From the NCBI GenBank assembly GCA_943330745.2, contig CALQIX020000011.1, forward strand, positions 43,368 through 107,367: a stretch of DNA of 64,000 nt, read 5' to 3'. The notes below the pieces were generated by a model. That model was not told the DNA's origin and did not search any database. It saw nothing but the letters and a program-made list of their open reading frames with translations. This document shows, piece after piece, positions 45,798-54,767 of this stretch. The translations under genes were made by a program, and so were the position numbers. Positions within the stretch are counted from its first letter, which is position 1; the number at the start of each line of letters is the position of its first letter. This DNA is from Lishizhenia tianjinensis (GTDB lineage Bacteria > Bacteroidota > Bacteroidia > Flavobacteriales_D > Crocinitomicaceae).

Positions 45798-46904
45798 TTA
45801 GTTGTCTTCCAGAATTTTCAATAGACGTTGGTTTAAATACAATTTTTCTTTTCCAACTTTTATTGATTTCAAAAATCCATTTTCTTCTAACATCATCAAA
45901 TAATTTCCAACTGTTTTAGGGTTTCCGATATTTTCATCGATCAAATGTTGGCGTTTGGTATAAGGCAAGCGAAATAAAATCTCCACCAAGTCTTTCGAAA
46001 AAATTTTTGGGAGTTTTACTTTGATTTCGTCTGATGTGTTTGTCATGACAATAACGATTTTATTCAATCGCTCTATCCCTATTTTTGAAGTTTCTTCAAT
46101 CATATCCAACATATACAAAATATAATTTTCCCAGTCGTTGTTTTCGGTTACATCTCGCAAACGCTTGTAATAATCCACCTTGTTTTTTATGATGTATTCA
46201 CTCAAATAAATTGCTGGTGTGTCGAGCAGGCCCGAAAGTTTGAGATACAACAACAATAAAATTCTTCCTGTTCTTCCATTACCGTCAGAAAATGGATGAA
46301 TTGCTTCAAATTGATAGTGCATTAACGCCATTTTGATAAGTGGGTCAATGGTATGAACTCCGTCTTTATCGACAGCAGGTTCGTTGATGAACTTTTCTAA
46401 GTTTGCTAGCTTCTCACGAATAATAGCTTCACCTATTGGTGGTGTGTAAATTACTTCGCCTTTGGAGTTGCTTAAGGTTGTTCCTGGCGTGTTACGTATA
46501 GCAGCCGTATTCTGTTTTATACACTGAACAATACTTATACAAAGGTTCGTTGTGATAAATGGTTTCTTTTTTATTTCTTCCAAACCAAGCCATAGCGCTT
46601 CTTTGTAACTCAATACTTCTTTTGTGGATGAATTTTCCACTTTTTTGTCGGCAACTAATGATTTATAAAGTTCATCGTTTGTTGTAATAATGTTTTCTAC
46701 TTCCGAACTTGCTTTTGCTTCTTGCAAATAAATCGTATCTAAAAACAAGGTTGGATTTGGCAAATTCATTAGGGTTCCGTTCAGATGAGCCAATGCTCTA
46801 CCTGCCGAAATGGTTTTGCGTAGAATGCTTTTTGTCTCAATGTCTGCCTTTGGAGGTAGCAACGGTAAGTCATTGTATGGTATTTCTCTTTTGAATTTGC
46901 TCAT
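45798..46904 (-). CDS. Fic-domain adenylyltransferase (second copy, auto-inhibited class)
   Basis: The 368-residue protein has the complete Fic motif HPFSDGNGRTGR at residues 203-214 (catalytic His203). The inhibitory motif is SSEVEN at 66-71, with Glu70 as the ATP-blocking residue. The N-terminal domain opens REIPYNDLPLLPPKADIETK, a well-known start for this subfamily. The C-terminus (about 300-365) is a winged helix (TKRQHLIDENIGNPKTVGNY). It belongs to a different subgroup from the 12564-13685 protein. The substrate is unknown. It is followed by repeat B copy 3 and preceded by a partial repeat A. Confidence 0.93.
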   Translation of the reverse strand: MSKFKREIPYNDLPLLPPKADIETKSILRKTISAGRALAHLNGTLMNLPNPTLFLDTIYLQEAKASSEVENIITTNDELYKSLVADKKVENSSTKEVLSYKEALWLGLEEIKKKPFITTNLCISIVQCIKQNTAAIRNTPGTTLSNSKGEVIYTPPIGEAIIREKLANLEKFINEPAVDKDGVHTIDPLIKMALMHYQFEAIHPFSDGNGRTGRILLLLYLKLSGLLDTPAIYLSEYIIKNKVDYYKRLRDVTENNDWENYILYMLDMIEETSKIGIERLNKIVIVMTNTSDEIKVKLPKIFSKDLVEILFRLPYTKRQHLIDENIGNPKTVGNYLMMLEENGFLKSIKVGKEKLYLNQRLLKILEDN

Positions 46905-47053
46905 TTTCTTTAAGTGTAAATTTTACGCTCGTAATTAATACAAGGGTAAAAATAATAAAAAAATACTCTCGTTTGATAAATACGGGTAAGTTTTACACTT
47001 GTTGGTTTTTTTCTGTTTTGTATAATCAAGAATTGTATTAAATGAGAATATGG

Positions 47054-47092
47054 CTAATTTCATTTCGGATGGACGTTAATAGGGGCTTAAGA
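47054..47092 (+). repeat. Partial repeat A, copy 4
   Basis: CTAATTTCATTTCGGATGG, then ACGTTAATAGGGGCTTAAG, matches the inner part of the A family. The first block is shared with copy 3 near 55905 and the second with copy 2 at 56152. The tRNA-like end is missing. Confidence 0.6.
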
Positions 47093-47109
47093 TGATTTTG
47101 AGGTTTGTA

Positions 47110-48546
47110 CTAATGGGATTTTCCTGAGCCATTACAAATTCTACAGTACCCTTTATTGGTTTCTAAACAATTATTACATTTTAACCAACCACCATTACAA
47201 CTTTCACATGGACATGCATCAAATGCTGTATTTGGATTTTCACAACGAAGAAGGTAACCTGAACCAAAACATTTCTTACAACTTACAAATCCTAAATTTA
47301 TTTTTTCCTCAGTATCCATATAATTTTTAAAAGCATTTTCATATACTGCGACTTTAAATAGTTTGTTGCATTCATTACATTTTCCAGAACCGAGACATGC
47401 TTCACATTTCATTTTATTTAGAGGGTGTTCCGCACTAGGTGACCCATTGATTGTTAAATTTGTAGTTTGAGGAGCTGAGTTTGTTGAAATCACCGTTTGA
47501 GATACATTGTTGCTAGAAGAAACATTATTCGTGCTTACAGAATTCATTTCCTTTACACAACGAACAGACAAACCACCTGGTTTATCATTAGTACTTCTGT
47601 CAATGGCATTACTATTTGCACCTATTTTGTAATACACTGCATTATAGCTATCGGTTGAAAGACTGGTCCAAAAATCGCCAAAAATTCCCAAATCTACAAA
47701 AGGTCCGGTTCCATTTCTGAAACCACCTAATTCACCTTGAAAAGCAGCTCCATTCGAAGATTTTAATTTTGAACCTGCATTGGCGTTTCCTGAATAATTT
47801 GCAATTAAATTTTTCCAGTCCTCATCAAAAGCAACCTTCCATCCTAATGGCGCTAATCCTCGTGGATCATTCACAGCATACCAATTATACAATTTGCCAT
47901 ATTTCTCGCCATTCTTTGGATCGTTATTGTAGTAACACCAAGCTGGTTGCTGATTACTATTTGCTCTTTGCCATTCCTCGTTAGTTTTTGCTTCAGGTAT
48001 GGGGTCTCCATTTCTAAATTTGTCTGCATTTAAGTTTTTATTCATCCAAATTTGAGATCCTATCGTCACTTCGTAAAAATCCACATTACAATTCGGCCAT
48101 TTTCGCCCCTCTTTTTTGCCAAAGGATTGGTAATGACCCCAAGGATCTAATCCTGCTTTTTTGACATCAGGATTTTGTTCCAAATATTTACTTCTAGAAC
48201 TGGTGCAATTTTCTTCAATTCTTAAAATAGGTTTAACCGTCCAGGATCCACTTTGTAACGTATTCCAATTCACATCGTTGGGATACTTCCAAAAACATGC
48301 ATTATTGGTAATCTTAACTTGCATGTCTGATCGTCCGTTGATGTCTTTGAGTAAAACTTCAGACTCCGTTCTGGATAGCTCTTCGTAATTAAATTGTCCG
48401 GACTCTTGCCAAATAGGTTTATTGTTAGCTGCTTTTCGCACTGTCTCAATAAACCAACCTTTACCATCGGAATGGGTCCATTGGGCTAATTGACCGAAAG
48501 AGTTATTTAACAGAGCAATAAATACAAGAAGTACCAAATTTTTCAT
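47110..48546 (-). CDS. FISUMP-domain protein with C-terminal DnaJ-like zinc repeats (copy 2)
   Basis: The 478-residue protein has a signal peptide (to about residue 19, NNSFGQ). Residues 20-110 are unassigned. A short motif YLEQNPDVKKAGLDPWGHYQ at about 117-136 matches a known surface-protein repeat. The FISUMP domain runs from about 152 to 335 (QIWMNKNLNADKFRNGDPIP, NDPRGLAPLGWKVAFDEDW, GGLSVRCVKEM). After a Ser/Asn linker, residues 375-478 hold at least four CxxC pairs of the CxxCxGxG type (CEACLGSGKC, CKKCFGSGYL, CPCESCNGGW, CRICNGSGKS). This is a zinc-ribbon array usually seen in cytoplasmic DnaJ-like proteins, here on an exported protein. Function unknown. Confidence 0.85.
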   Translation of the reverse strand: MKNLVLLVFIALLNNSFGQLAQWTHSDGKGWFIETVRKAANNKPIWQESGQFNYEELSRTESEVLLKDINGRSDMQVKITNNACFWKYPNDVNWNTLQSGSWTVKPILRIEENCTSSRSKYLEQNPDVKKAGLDPWGHYQSFGKKEGRKWPNCNVDFYEVTIGSQIWMNKNLNADKFRNGDPIPEAKTNEEWQRANSNQQPAWCYYNNDPKNGEKYGKLYNWYAVNDPRGLAPLGWKVAFDEDWKNLIANYSGNANAGSKLKSSNGAAFQGELGGFRNGTGPFVDLGIFGDFWTSLSTDSYNAVYYKIGANSNAIDRSTNDKPGGLSVRCVKEMNSVSTNNVSSSNNVSQTVISTNSAPQTTNLTINGSPSAEHPLNKMKCEACLGSGKCNECNKLFKVAVYENAFKNYMDTEEKINLGFVSCKKCFGSGYLLRCENPNTAFDACPCESCNGGWLKCNNCLETNKGYCRICNGSGKSH

Positions 48547-48609
48547 TTCAATATCGTTTTAATTTTTTTGTTCATTGTGATAGTTTATTATTCCAATCGT
48601 CAAATATCT

Positions 48610-49251
48610 TCAATCCTTAACACATCGAACAGATCGTCCTAATTCTAGTTTATCTTCAGTTATTTCAAAAGGAACATAATACTTTGGATCTAAACTCATA
48701 GATTTAATTGTATTTGGGGATACTCCCTTTGACTGAGTCCACCATGCTGTGTATTCAGTTAAACCAGAAAATTTATACCCACGAACATCTTCAAATTGTA
48801 TTACTCCTGCCGGTGTGGCATTAAATTGCAATTGATTGGTGTTTTCTCGATCATAGCCCCATGAATCCGCATCGGTTATTGTAGCAAAATAGATGATGGA
48901 AGAGAGGTTTTTTACATTCAGCTTAGTCAGAGATACCCATTCATTTTCTGTCGCAATATGCCAACCTTTTGGAGCTAGACCTCTTGGGTCTAAAACCGCA
49001 TAGCCGTTGTATATTTTACCATGTGTCTTACCATTTGCAGGGTCAACGTTGTAATAGCTATAACAAGGTTTTCCACTTAGTGAAAACTTCTCCCAATCCG
49101 CGAGGGATTTAGCCTCTGTAATCGTATCTCCATGACGAAAGGTTTCAACATCCAGGTTTTTATTCATCCAAATTAAAGTATCAATCTTAATTTCTTGAGC
49201 AATTGTATTAAATCCAAGAAAAATTAAAAACAATAGTGAATAAAATCTCAT
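48610..49251 (-). CDS. FISUMP-domain secreted protein (copy 3)
   Basis: The ATG at 49251 begins a clean signal peptide (MRFYSLLFLIFLGFNTIAQ), so I prefer it to the longer frame. The mature 195 residues form one FISUMP domain: DTLIWMNKNLDVETFRHGDT, GKTHGKIYNGYAVLDPRG, LAPKGWHIATENEWVSL and the final GRSVRCVKD. It diverges from the other copies in the middle (residues 115-180). It lies 63 bases upstream of the zinc-repeat FISUMP gene on the same strand, so the two may be co-expressed. Confidence 0.87.
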   Translation of the reverse strand: MRFYSLLFLIFLGFNTIAQEIKIDTLIWMNKNLDVETFRHGDTITEAKSLADWEKFSLSGKPCYSYYNVDPANGKTHGKIYNGYAVLDPRGLAPKGWHIATENEWVSLTKLNVKNLSSIIYFATITDADSWGYDRENTNQLQFNATPAGVIQFEDVRGYKFSGLTEYTAWWTQSKGVSPNTIKSMSLDPKYYVPFEITEDKLELGRSVRCVKD

Positions 49252-49357
49252 TTTAGTAAAAAAATTAATCAAATTTAGAAAAAATAATTGATTGATTTTA
49301 AGGGTATTATTCTATCTTCGAAAAATAAGTGTAGAATTTTTTAGAAAAGATAGTGGG

Positions 49358-50125
49358 TTATTCACATCTTTTATTCACAATTACTTCTTCCCCGCACTCG
49401 TAGTAACCTTCCTTAATACTGGTTCTGCAGATTGGATCATCTGTGTAACAAAGAGTATAAAATTTACCATCCCGTTGCCCAAGGTTATAAGTGACTAGAA
49501 AACGGAGATTGCCATTTGAATTGTATTGCTTACTTTCTCCGTGTGCAAGGCCATTTATAAAGTTCAAACTTATCAATGTCATTCCTTGAGGAGTAAATTC
49601 TTCAATGATTTGAATTAGTCCGTTTTTGAAAATATACTTTCCCAAAAGATGTCCACTAGAATCTGTATTCGTTGCCAATCCTGTAAATGGAAGACCATTA
49701 TTGTAAGCCTTGGTAATTACAGTGTCCTGTATTTGTGAGGCACAATAGATTATTCGGCCCGCAATAGGTCCCCTTGCAATTAATGGGTAGTTAGATGTAC
49801 TACCAAATCTAAAATAAGCACAACCCGATTCTAGCTGTAATTCACTCACGGTTGTTTTAAGGATATTTGTATTGGTTACAGGCCATTTTATGGGTTCCTT
49901 TGGTATGTTTAAATGTCCACGTTTATGTACAAAGGTTTCTCTAAAATATTTTATTTCTTCCGGGCTCCAACTTTCCATTTCAATTGCCATTTTTGCAGAA
50001 TATTCATTCAACAATTTTAATGTAGAGTCAGCACTAATATCATTCATATCAGATTGAATCGCTGGTTGACCAACTACGATATTACTACTGAACAAAATAA
50101 CGAGTACGCAACAAAGTATTTTCAT
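49358..50125 (-). CDS. Secreted protein with MORN-like (YwqK-type) repeats
   Basis: The 255-residue protein has a signal peptide to about residue 20 (NIVVGQ). The central part is of unknown type. From about 165 to 235 it has repeats of the form GxxxxYxxNGxLxxxxxY (GLAHGESKQYNSNGNLRFLV, GQRDGKFYTLC), which resemble the MORN or YwqK antitoxin-like repeats. These are common in exported Bacteroidota proteins. No adjacent toxin gene is evident. It stands alone on the minus strand. Confidence 0.65.
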   Translation of the reverse strand: MKILCCVLVILFSSNIVVGQPAIQSDMNDISADSTLKLLNEYSAKMAIEMESWSPEEIKYFRETFVHKRGHLNIPKEPIKWPVTNTNILKTTVSELQLESGCAYFRFGSTSNYPLIARGPIAGRIIYCASQIQDTVITKAYNNGLPFTGLATNTDSSGHLLGKYIFKNGLIQIIEEFTPQGMTLISLNFINGLAHGESKQYNSNGNLRFLVTYNLGQRDGKFYTLCYTDDPICRTSIKEGYYECGEEVIVNKRCE

Positions 50126-50323
50126 AAAAAAGCGTTTGAAATATAATTCTATTTTGAGGTTTGGTTACAAGTTTAATTCTTAAATAATTGATTTACAATG
50201 TGCTTTTCAAATTTTTTGAAATTCATTTATATTACAACATATGGTTAGATTAAACACTTCCAATGTAACCAATTTCTTTGTCTCTATTATATTGAATTTA
50301 AATCTTATCAAAAAAAGAATATC

Positions 50324-50773
50324 ATGAACTACCTATTCGTCTTTATTTGTTTGCTTTTTACTTTTGTGGCTTCGACCCAACGCATTATACCTGTTAGAGT
50401 AGTAAAATCTGAACGATCATCCTACAATACGTTGAAATGGAAATATAAAACGAATATTGGTAGTGAAATATTAGGTCAAAAGAAAAAGGCAAAAGGGGAA
50501 GTTTTACATTACTTGGATACTGTAAGTACAATGATTTATAACGTACATGAAGTTGAAACAAGTATTTTTAGTCAAATACCAGAACCCTATGGTATTTTTC
50601 CAATTGTGAAAAATGTTATGGCCACAAAAGTTGTTAAGAATCCTCGTAAAAGTATTTACAGATACAAGGTTTTTACTTCAGAAAATATAACCTATGAGTG
50701 CAATATAAAACCGAAAATAGGTGAAATTGTATTCTGTATTAATTCTGTTGGAAAATTTGATTTAGTCCCTTGA
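50324..50773 (+). CDS. Small secreted protein of unknown function
   Basis: The 149-residue protein begins with a signal peptide (MNYLFVFICLLFTFVASTQ) and has a basic, beta-rich mature part (PVRVVKSERSSYNTLKWKYK, then IVFCINSVGKFDLVP). I recognise no domain. It ends in front of repeat B copy 4, whose hairpin could serve as its terminator. Confidence 0.6.
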   Translation: MNYLFVFICLLFTFVASTQRIIPVRVVKSERSSYNTLKWKYKTNIGSEILGQKKKAKGEVLHYLDTVSTMIYNVHEVETSIFSQIPEPYGIFPIVKNVMATKVVKNPRKSIYRYKVFTSENITYECNIKPKIGEIVFCINSVGKFDLVP

Positions 50774-50795
50774 ACGAAATCTACGATTATAGAAA

Positions 50796-50884
50796 TTCAA
50801 AAAGCCAGTCAAATTTTGACTGGCTTTTCCTTGTAGAGAGGAGTATCGAATTATCGAACCTGATTTGGGTGGGGTTGGAACAAA
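50796..50884 (+). repeat. Dispersed repeat B, copy 4 (short form)
   Basis: A 14-base arm AAAAGCCAGTCAAA (50800-50813) and its complement (50815-50828) form a strong terminator-like hairpin. The tail TTGTAGAGAGGAGTATCGAA, TTATCGAACC then jumps to TGATTTGGGTGGGGTTGGAA, lacking the 35-base TTGAC/GTCAA block of copies 1-3. It is nearly identical to copy 5 at 56257-56347. Confidence 0.88.
50800..50828. terminator. Hairpin inside repeat B copy 4
   Basis: The perfect palindrome sits between convergent genes and has an A-run on one side and a T-run on the other, so it could terminate transcription from both directions. Confidence 0.75.
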
Positions 50885-50931
50885 TAGAGTATCACTTTTT
50901 CCTAGAAATAGCGAATGAAAATCGAGTCTAA

Positions 50932-53556
50932 TTAATCTTTATGTACGACAAAAGTTCTTCTGCCCTTTCCGTCAATTTGAAGGGTATATACACCATTCGA
51001 AAAATTGTTAACGGATAACGAAGTACTAGCTTTATCAATACTGCCTTTATAGATAACCTTCCCAACTTGATCGAAGACTAAATATGTTTTGCCAATCAAG
51101 GATATATCACCATTTATTGTTATTTGGTCTGTTGCAGGATTGGGGTAAAAATTAAATTCTGTTGTATTTTCTTGATTAAGCCCAGTAAAATTCAACGTAA
51201 GGTCAAGCGTAATTATACTATCGCATCCTGAAGAATTTAATAACGTGTCGATATAGATTCCACTTTGAAAGAATGTATCACCGTTCACTGGCCAAGTATA
51301 ACTATCAATAGCTGTTTCTATTTGTGTTGAATAAATTATTGGAATAACAATTACATTAATTGTGTCAAATCCAATACAACCATTGGAATCAATTCCTGAA
51401 ATTGAATACTCCGCTGTTGTAAAGGCTTGAAAAGGTTGATTGTTGATTATATTATTAGACCACTGATATATTGTTGCTCCAGAACCGGTTAATGTTATTT
51501 CCTCACCTTCACAAACAGTTAAATCTAACCCAGCGTTTACAATTGAATTAGGATAAACAGTAATGTTCATCGTGTCTGGATATCCTTGGCAACTTCCGTT
51601 TTCATACAACGGAATTATTATAATTGGAACAACAATCGAATTTGAAGTATTATTTTGTGCAATAAAACTATGTAAGGTGTCTTGACCGTTAAAACTACCG
51701 ATTCCGATGTTGTTATTGAAATTAAAATTGTACCATGGATATGAGGAGGCAGTTCCCTCAAAAATAAAAGTGTCCATCGTGTCACCAGGACATAAGTATT
51801 GATCAGTTAAATTAGTAACAATTAGGGAACTTGGGCATGGTAGAACTGTTATAGAAAAATTTTGTGTATTTCCATAACATGTAAGACCATTATTAGTTAA
51901 GCTAGGTAAAACGTTGAAATTAACAGTTTGAGAAACCGATGTAGAATTGTCTAATGTGGCAGAAAAGTAACCGCTTCCATTCAATGGATAACCACTTGTG
52001 TTTGGATTAACATTTGCACTCCATTCAAATATTGAATTTGGTACATTTCCGTAAAACATTACCATAGCATTGCTTTGGCAGCAAATTGTTTGATTTGGTG
52101 GATTTGTAAGCATATCTGGAATTGGATTAACAGTGACTGTGTAATATTCTATATTTCCAGCAATATTATTTATCAAAGGTGTAATTGTATAAATTACGAT
52201 TTGAGGTGATGTAGTTGAATTTACCAATGTATCGTTAATAATAGATCCGAATTGTGTGTTATTACTTTCACCAGCAACATTTGAATTGCTTATTGCCGTC
52301 CATTGAAAGGTTGTATTTTGGCCTTGAAGGTTTATTAAATTATAATTAACATCATTACCACTACAAATAGTTGTATTGGTTGTATTTAATAGTCTAACTA
52401 TCCTATTTCTGTTAATATTGTTAAGAGTAGTAAATTGTCCGCCAACTAATATTTTGTTATCGTTTTGGATATGTGAACACAGAACTTGACCGTTTAGACC
52501 AGTTCCTGGAATGATATCAAAATTAGTATCAATCGAACCATTGGGATTTAACCGTATAATATAGTTTCTTCCAATCCCATTGTATGTAGTAAAACCACCC
52601 CCAATGATAATTTTTCCATCAGTTTGTAAACTTAGGGTATAGGTTGGATTGTTGAAACCGCTGCCTTGTTGAAATGATAAATCAATCGATCCATTTGTAT
52701 TTAATCGGCAAATATTTGAAATGGTCTGCCCGTTGTACGTATATATCATTCCACCTAAAATAATTTTCCCATCTGTTTGAACAGCCAATGACCATATACC
52801 GCCACCCCCAATACCAAAGCCAGAACCAATATTAAACGATAAATCAGCTGTTCCATCGGTATTCAACCTAATAATTTTATTTTTTGACTGTCCATTGAAC
52901 TGTGTAAAATATCCACCCACTAAAATCTTATTATCTTGTTGAAGTTTTATATCAAACACAGCATCATTAAAGCCAGTACCGGTATTAAAACTTAAATCTA
53001 GGGTGCCATCTGAATTGAGACGACAAATTCTATTTACAGGAATTGAATTATAGGATGAAAAATCTCCCCCCACAATAATTTTTCCATCTGTTTGTAAACA
53101 AACTTTTCTAACTGCACCATTAAATCCATTTAGTGAATTAAAGGTAGGATCATTTGTGCCGTCAATATTTAATCGACATATTCCAAATTTTTGTATATTG
53201 TTGAAATTAAAGAAGTTACCTCCTACAATAATTTTTCCATCAGTTTGGATTGCAGTTGAATATACACATGAGCCGAAAAACATGTTAAAACTTCCACTGA
53301 AACCATTTCCAATATTAAAGGTGTTATCAATTAATCCATCAGGATTTAGCCTACAAAGATTAGAAACTAGATTGCCATTGTAATCTAGAAAATCACCACC
53401 GATAATAATTTTGTTGTCCGTTTGTGTATTTATGGTCCATGTACTTCCAGTGCCAAATCCATTAGTCGGATCAAATGAGTTATCGATTTGAGGGGATTGG
53501 CCTGTTAGCGAAAAAACACAGACAATTAAAATAAATACTGTGAATAATGTTCTCAT
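50932..53556 (-). CDS. Secreted delta-60 repeat protein with T9SS type A tail
   Basis: The 874-residue protein has a signal peptide (to about residue 20, FSLTGQ). Residues 30-385 carry seven repeats of about 50 residues with the core TDGKIIVGGDF then RICRLNSDGTLDLSFN, which is the delta-60/DUF5122 beta-propeller family. Next come Ig-like and PKD-like domains with paired cysteines (about 395-750). One copy of the SYTWPVNGDTFFQSGIY / GCDSIITLDLTLN module follows, shared with the 34296-36563 protein. The type A sorting tail FYPNPATDQITI, NNFSNGVYTLQI ends it. Export by T9SS is predicted; the function on the surface is unknown. Confidence 0.9.
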   Translation of the reverse strand: MRTLFTVFILIVCVFSLTGQSPQIDNSFDPTNGFGTGSTWTINTQTDNKIIIGGDFLDYNGNLVSNLCRLNPDGLIDNTFNIGNGFSGSFNMFFGSCVYSTAIQTDGKIIVGGNFFNFNNIQKFGICRLNIDGTNDPTFNSLNGFNGAVRKVCLQTDGKIIVGGDFSSYNSIPVNRICRLNSDGTLDLSFNTGTGFNDAVFDIKLQQDNKILVGGYFTQFNGQSKNKIIRLNTDGTADLSFNIGSGFGIGGGGIWSLAVQTDGKIILGGMIYTYNGQTISNICRLNTNGSIDLSFQQGSGFNNPTYTLSLQTDGKIIIGGGFTTYNGIGRNYIIRLNPNGSIDTNFDIIPGTGLNGQVLCSHIQNDNKILVGGQFTTLNNINRNRIVRLLNTTNTTICSGNDVNYNLINLQGQNTTFQWTAISNSNVAGESNNTQFGSIINDTLVNSTTSPQIVIYTITPLINNIAGNIEYYTVTVNPIPDMLTNPPNQTICCQSNAMVMFYGNVPNSIFEWSANVNPNTSGYPLNGSGYFSATLDNSTSVSQTVNFNVLPSLTNNGLTCYGNTQNFSITVLPCPSSLIVTNLTDQYLCPGDTMDTFIFEGTASSYPWYNFNFNNNIGIGSFNGQDTLHSFIAQNNTSNSIVVPIIIIPLYENGSCQGYPDTMNITVYPNSIVNAGLDLTVCEGEEITLTGSGATIYQWSNNIINNQPFQAFTTAEYSISGIDSNGCIGFDTINVIVIPIIYSTQIETAIDSYTWPVNGDTFFQSGIYIDTLLNSSGCDSIITLDLTLNFTGLNQENTTEFNFYPNPATDQITINGDISLIGKTYLVFDQVGKVIYKGSIDKASTSLSVNNFSNGVYTLQIDGKGRRTFVVHKD

Positions 53557-53979
53557 ATTTTAAATATTAATGCAAAATTAGAAATAATAATTGGTTTTTT
53601 GCCCTTGAATTTCTCAGGATTCGCATTACTATCAATTTCTGAATGCGAGCAATTTTGCCTAAATAAATTACTTCCCTAATAATTATTGTTCTTATTAATG
53701 CTTATTGAGCATGACTTTAGACTTCTCGTTAAAATCTTTTTTCAATTTAGTCATTTGATTTGGATGAACTTAAAACTTTGAAGCGAATTGTCGATGTGTT
53801 TCTTTTTCATTTAGGCTATTTCCTACTTCAATGCACTTCTTGCATTATAATTGTATTAATTTTTAACATGTACGATAAAAAAAGTCTTAAAATTGGTCTT
53901 AATTTTATTCGCCTTTGGTCTAAATATTAAAAAAATCAGTAGTTTTACTCTATTTATCATTTACTAAACTAAATTTACT
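53557..53979. other. Divergent intergenic region
   Basis: The 423 bases lie between the starts of the delta-60 protein gene (minus) and a FISUMP gene (plus) and hold both promoters. TTTG near 53918 followed by TAGTTTTA near 53940 could be a plus-strand promoter, with longer than normal spacing. No gene or repeat is visible. Confidence 0.45.
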
Positions 53980-54687
53980 ATGAAAAAAGTAAGATTTTAT
54001 CTTCCAATAATTCTTTTTCTTTTTGGAATAACTTCTTGTAAAAAGAAAGGATGTACAGATGTTACAGCCTCGAATTATAATAGTAAAGCGAAAAAAGATG
54101 ATGGAAGTTGTATTTACTACGTTACTGATATTGATGGGAATAATTACCCCTACAAATTAATTTGCAATAAAATCTGGACAACAGAAAATCTATATACAAA
54201 GAAATATAAAAACGGAGATCCTATTCCGCAGGTGCAAGACGCTAATACATGGGGAAATTTGACAACAGGAGCATGGTGCTACTATAATAATGACTCCTCT
54301 AAAGGAGTTCTATACAATTGGTATGCTGTTACTGACCCAAGAGGATTAGCACCAGACGGGTGGCATATCCCATCAGAAAATGAATATTTGACTTTAATAG
54401 AATGTCAAGGTATTGAATCTTCTGCAATCAAATTAAAATCAATTTCGGGTTGGATTAATAACAGTGGTACAAATGAAAGTGGATTTACAGCTTTACCACG
54501 CGGATTCAGAACAAATCTTGGTAATTGTGATGAATTTGGCCTAAATGGATGGTGGTGGACTACGAGTACAAACCCGTCAAATAATGCTGCGAAAGTGTTT
54601 TATATTACTAATGATAGTGATTCAGCTAAAATTGGAAATTGTGGTGCTAAAATGTTTGGGTTTTCAGTAAGAATTCTTAAAGATTAG
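53980..54687 (+). CDS. FISUMP-domain lipoprotein (copy 4)
   Basis: The 235-residue protein has a lipoprotein signal ending FGITSCKKK (Cys20). Next comes a short motif CTDVTASNYNSKAKKDDGSC at about 25-44, which matches a frequent cysteine-framed motif in Bacteroidota surface proteins. The FISUMP domain covers about 60-235 (WTTENLYTKKYKNGDPIP, GVLYNWYAVTDPRGLAPDGW, the final GFSVRILKD). Unlike copies 1-3 it is anchored by lipid. It is followed after 60-80 bases by another small lipoprotein gene, probably in the same transcript. Confidence 0.88.
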   Translation: MKKVRFYLPIILFLFGITSCKKKGCTDVTASNYNSKAKKDDGSCIYYVTDIDGNNYPYKLICNKIWTTENLYTKKYKNGDPIPQVQDANTWGNLTTGAWCYYNNDSSKGVLYNWYAVTDPRGLAPDGWHIPSENEYLTLIECQGIESSAIKLKSISGWINNSGTNESGFTALPRGFRTNLGNCDEFGLNGWWWTTSTNPSNNAAKVFYITNDSDSAKIGNCGAKMFGFSVRILKD

Positions 54688-54767
54688 TTTTCTGCATATT
54701 AAGCATTGCAATTCAAATAAATTTATCTTAACGAATTTTTTAAAAAATGTTGGCAAAAAAATCTAAA

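Noticed and set aside
49358..50125. MORN/YwqK-like repeats as the antitoxin of a toxin-antitoxin pair
   Set aside because: The protein is exported and no small toxin gene is adjacent.
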